Position numbers and translations under genes: made by a program
Shown here: one piece after another, positions 4,241 to 5,422 of the stretch
How the letters are laid out: each line of letters begins with the position of its first letter
Position numbering within the stretch: the first letter of the stretch is position 1
NCBI GenBank assembly: GCA_030834765.1
Contig: JAUQXG010000209.1
Span: forward strand, 1 to 5,422
DNA: 5,422 nucleotides
Reading direction: 5' to 3'
DNA from: Lutispora sp.
Lineage (GTDB): Bacteria > Bacillota > Clostridia > Lutisporales > Lutisporaceae
Notes under the pieces: generated by a model
What the model saw: the letters and a program-made list of their open reading frames with translations, nothing else
What the model was told of the DNA's origin: nothing
Databases searched by the model: none

Positions 4241-5422
4241 CTACCTTCCTACTATTCCAATTTTATTTACGATATAATCTATCATTTCATCCATAGCATT
4301 GACTACCCTTGCACAAGCATTATATGATTTTTCATACTTAATCATATTTGCCATCTCTTCATCAAGGGATACTCCGCTAAGCTCTGTTCTTCTATTGTAT
4401 ATCTGACTTACTAATGTCACCTGTGCTGTAGCTGCCGTCTGTGCCTCCTGCCCACTGATGCCTAAATCAGATATCAATAGTCTATAAAATTCATCAAAAG
4501 TGTTTTTTTGATTTGCAGGCACAGTATCCTCATACTTTGTTTGAGAAAATAGCTTTTTATTTCTAAGAAGAAGCATCTCATTTGCATTCCGATTGTCTTC
4601 ATTATCCGCTGGACTTCCTGGAGTTCCAACACCTGCTGCTATATTATCCAAATCATTTAAATCTGAATTAAAAATGATATTGGATAAATCAATATTCGTG
4701 CCATCACCTGTTACAACATTTTTAAACAGACTTCTTTGTATATCGTCCTTAATACCTCTTCCCGATTCATGAATCTTATTCGCTTCTGCAGCAAAGCCTT
4801 TGACAAATTCGTCAAGTCTATCCCTATAGCCTTTGACAAATTCGTCCCTTGTCTCGAACATAGCCTTAATGCCTCCACCAGTGAGTATTATGGAGCCTTT
4901 TGTATCTGCCCATCTAAGACTCCCGTACCCATCTAATGCCGGATCGTCATAAACCTCTATTTCTGTATAACGACTATCCTCTACAGCAAGCTTTCCTTCT
5001 ATTGCAATGGAAAAGGAATTACCATCTTCTATTACTCTTATCTTAACCATAGAAGACAGTTCATTTACCAGCTCCGATCTTTCATCTCTATAGTCGTTGG
5101 CTGTAGCGCCAGTTGACTCTTGCTGTCTAATCTCTTTATTAAGCTCAGCAATTCTCTTTGTTATTTGATTTAGATTATTAACATTTTCTCTTATATCAAC
5201 ATCTTTATTGTTTCTATAGTTAGTCAATGTTTGATCCAAATACCTGACAGTCTCGACAAAAGCTATAGCACTTTCTTTTACAAGCGCTCTTGCTGTCAAT
5301 CCCCCTGCTGGTTTAGAAACTTGAGACCACGAATCCCAAAAATCATTCATTACGGATTGAAGGCCTTCTTCTGAATTATCATTGAATATAGTTTCTAGCT
5401 CTTCGATTCCTGTTTGTCTTTT
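4241..5422 (-). CDS. flgK: Flagellar hook-associated protein FlgK (HAP1), first tandem copy, 5' end outside window
   Basis: The frame is open from the window edge (first full codon AAA at 5422-5420) to TAG at 4243-4241, giving 393 visible residues. Aligned by eye to the downstream copy, about 90 N-terminal residues are missing, for a total near 480. The visible part starts in the D1 helix with IEELETIFNDNSEEG and has the helical region NVNNLNQITKRIAELNKEIR. The middle domain is of the more widespread FlgK type (GSIILTGGGIKAMFETRD, then a YRDRLDEF...AAEANKIHESG segment). It ends with SGVSLDEEMANMIKYEKSYN and NKIGIVGR, the standard FlgK C-terminal D0 helix. The Met at 5350 is internal and is not the start, because FlgK-like sequence continues upstream of it. 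The next gene begins 12 bases later. Role is the hook-filament junction; whether both copies are used is unknown. Confidence 0.95.
   Translation of the reverse strand, partial: KRQTGIEELETIFNDNSEEGLQSVMNDFWDSWSQVSKPAGGLTARALVKESAIAFVETVRYLDQTLTNYRNNKDVDIRENVNNLNQITKRIAELNKEIRQQESTGATANDYRDERSELVNELSSMVKIRVIEDGNSFSIAIEGKLAVEDSRYTEIEVYDDPALDGYGSLRWADTKGSIILTGGGIKAMFETRDEFVKGYRDRLDEFVKGFAAEANKIHESGRGIKDDIQRSLFKNVVTGDGTNIDLSNIIFNSDLNDLDNIAAGVGTPGSPADNEDNRNANEMLLLRNKKLFSQTKYEDTVPANQKNTFDEFYRLLISDLGISGQEAQTAATAQVTLVSQIYNRRTELSGVSLDEEMANMIKYEKSYNACARVVNAMDEMIDYIVNKIGIVGR
4795..4846 (-). repeat. In-frame 19-bp direct repeat within flgK copy 1
   Basis: Plus-strand positions 4795-4813 and 4828-4846 are identical (19 bases, AGCCTTTGACAAATTCGTC), offset by 33 bases or 11 codons. 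In the protein this gives DEFVKG twice (visible residues 193-198 and 204-209) in the segment RDEFVKGYRDRLDEFVKGF. Compared with remembered FlgK sequences the segment is not longer than usual, so it is more likely a local sequence exchange or coincidence in a helix than an added repeat unit. Confidence 0.8.

Noticed and set aside
4241..5350. Start of the first flgK at the Met at 5350
   Set aside because: The frame stays open to the window edge and the upstream 24 codons encode typical FlgK D1 sequence, so the gene is cut by the window.

Overview
The window is one late-flagellar locus, transcribed entirely on the minus strand, from a low-G+C Gram-positive bacterium. The gene order and protein types point to Clostridia (Bacillota); genus cannot be set from the sequence. 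Reading in the direction of transcription (right to left) the order is: flgK copy 1 (5' end outside the window), flgK copy 2, flgL, a DUF6470/YviE-type gene, fliW, csrA, an intergenic regulatory stretch, and the first 92 codons of a flagellin gene (hag/fliC type) that runs off the left edge. This is the same order as the flgK-flgL-yviE-fliW-csrA-hag block of Bacillus subtilis, except that flgK is present twice.

The five complete genes plus the partial flgK1 look like one operon. Gaps are 12, 12, 10 and 33 bases, and fliW and csrA overlap by 7 bases. FlgK and FlgL form the hook-filament junction on which flagellin polymerises. FliW, CsrA and flagellin form the known homeostasis loop: free flagellin in the cytoplasm binds FliW, released CsrA then represses flagellin translation, and export of flagellin frees FliW to sequester CsrA again. 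All three proteins are encoded next to each other here, with CsrA's likely RNA target immediately downstream.

The most informative non-coding part is positions 277-469. It holds a near-perfect sigma-28 (SigD/FliA) promoter (TAAAGTTT, 11-base spacer, GCCGAAAT; 418-444). A leader of about 135 bases follows, made of three successive stem-loops and then the flagellin Shine-Dalgarno. Two of the stem-loops show GGA in the apical loop, and GGA also occurs in the third stem and in the Shine-Dalgarno. This looks like a multi-site CsrA-binding leader, more elaborate than the two-site leader described for B. subtilis hag. A second candidate control point is the csrA start: a TTG codon inside the fliW stop region, preceded by a Shine-Dalgarno that is itself folded into a small hairpin.

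The other notable feature is the tandem pair of divergent flgK genes, which have different middle domains but similar ends and similar junction sequences. No RNA genes, mobile elements, CRISPR arrays or plus-strand genes are supported. No completely new system is evident; the novelty, if any, lies in the regulatory architecture and the flgK pair.
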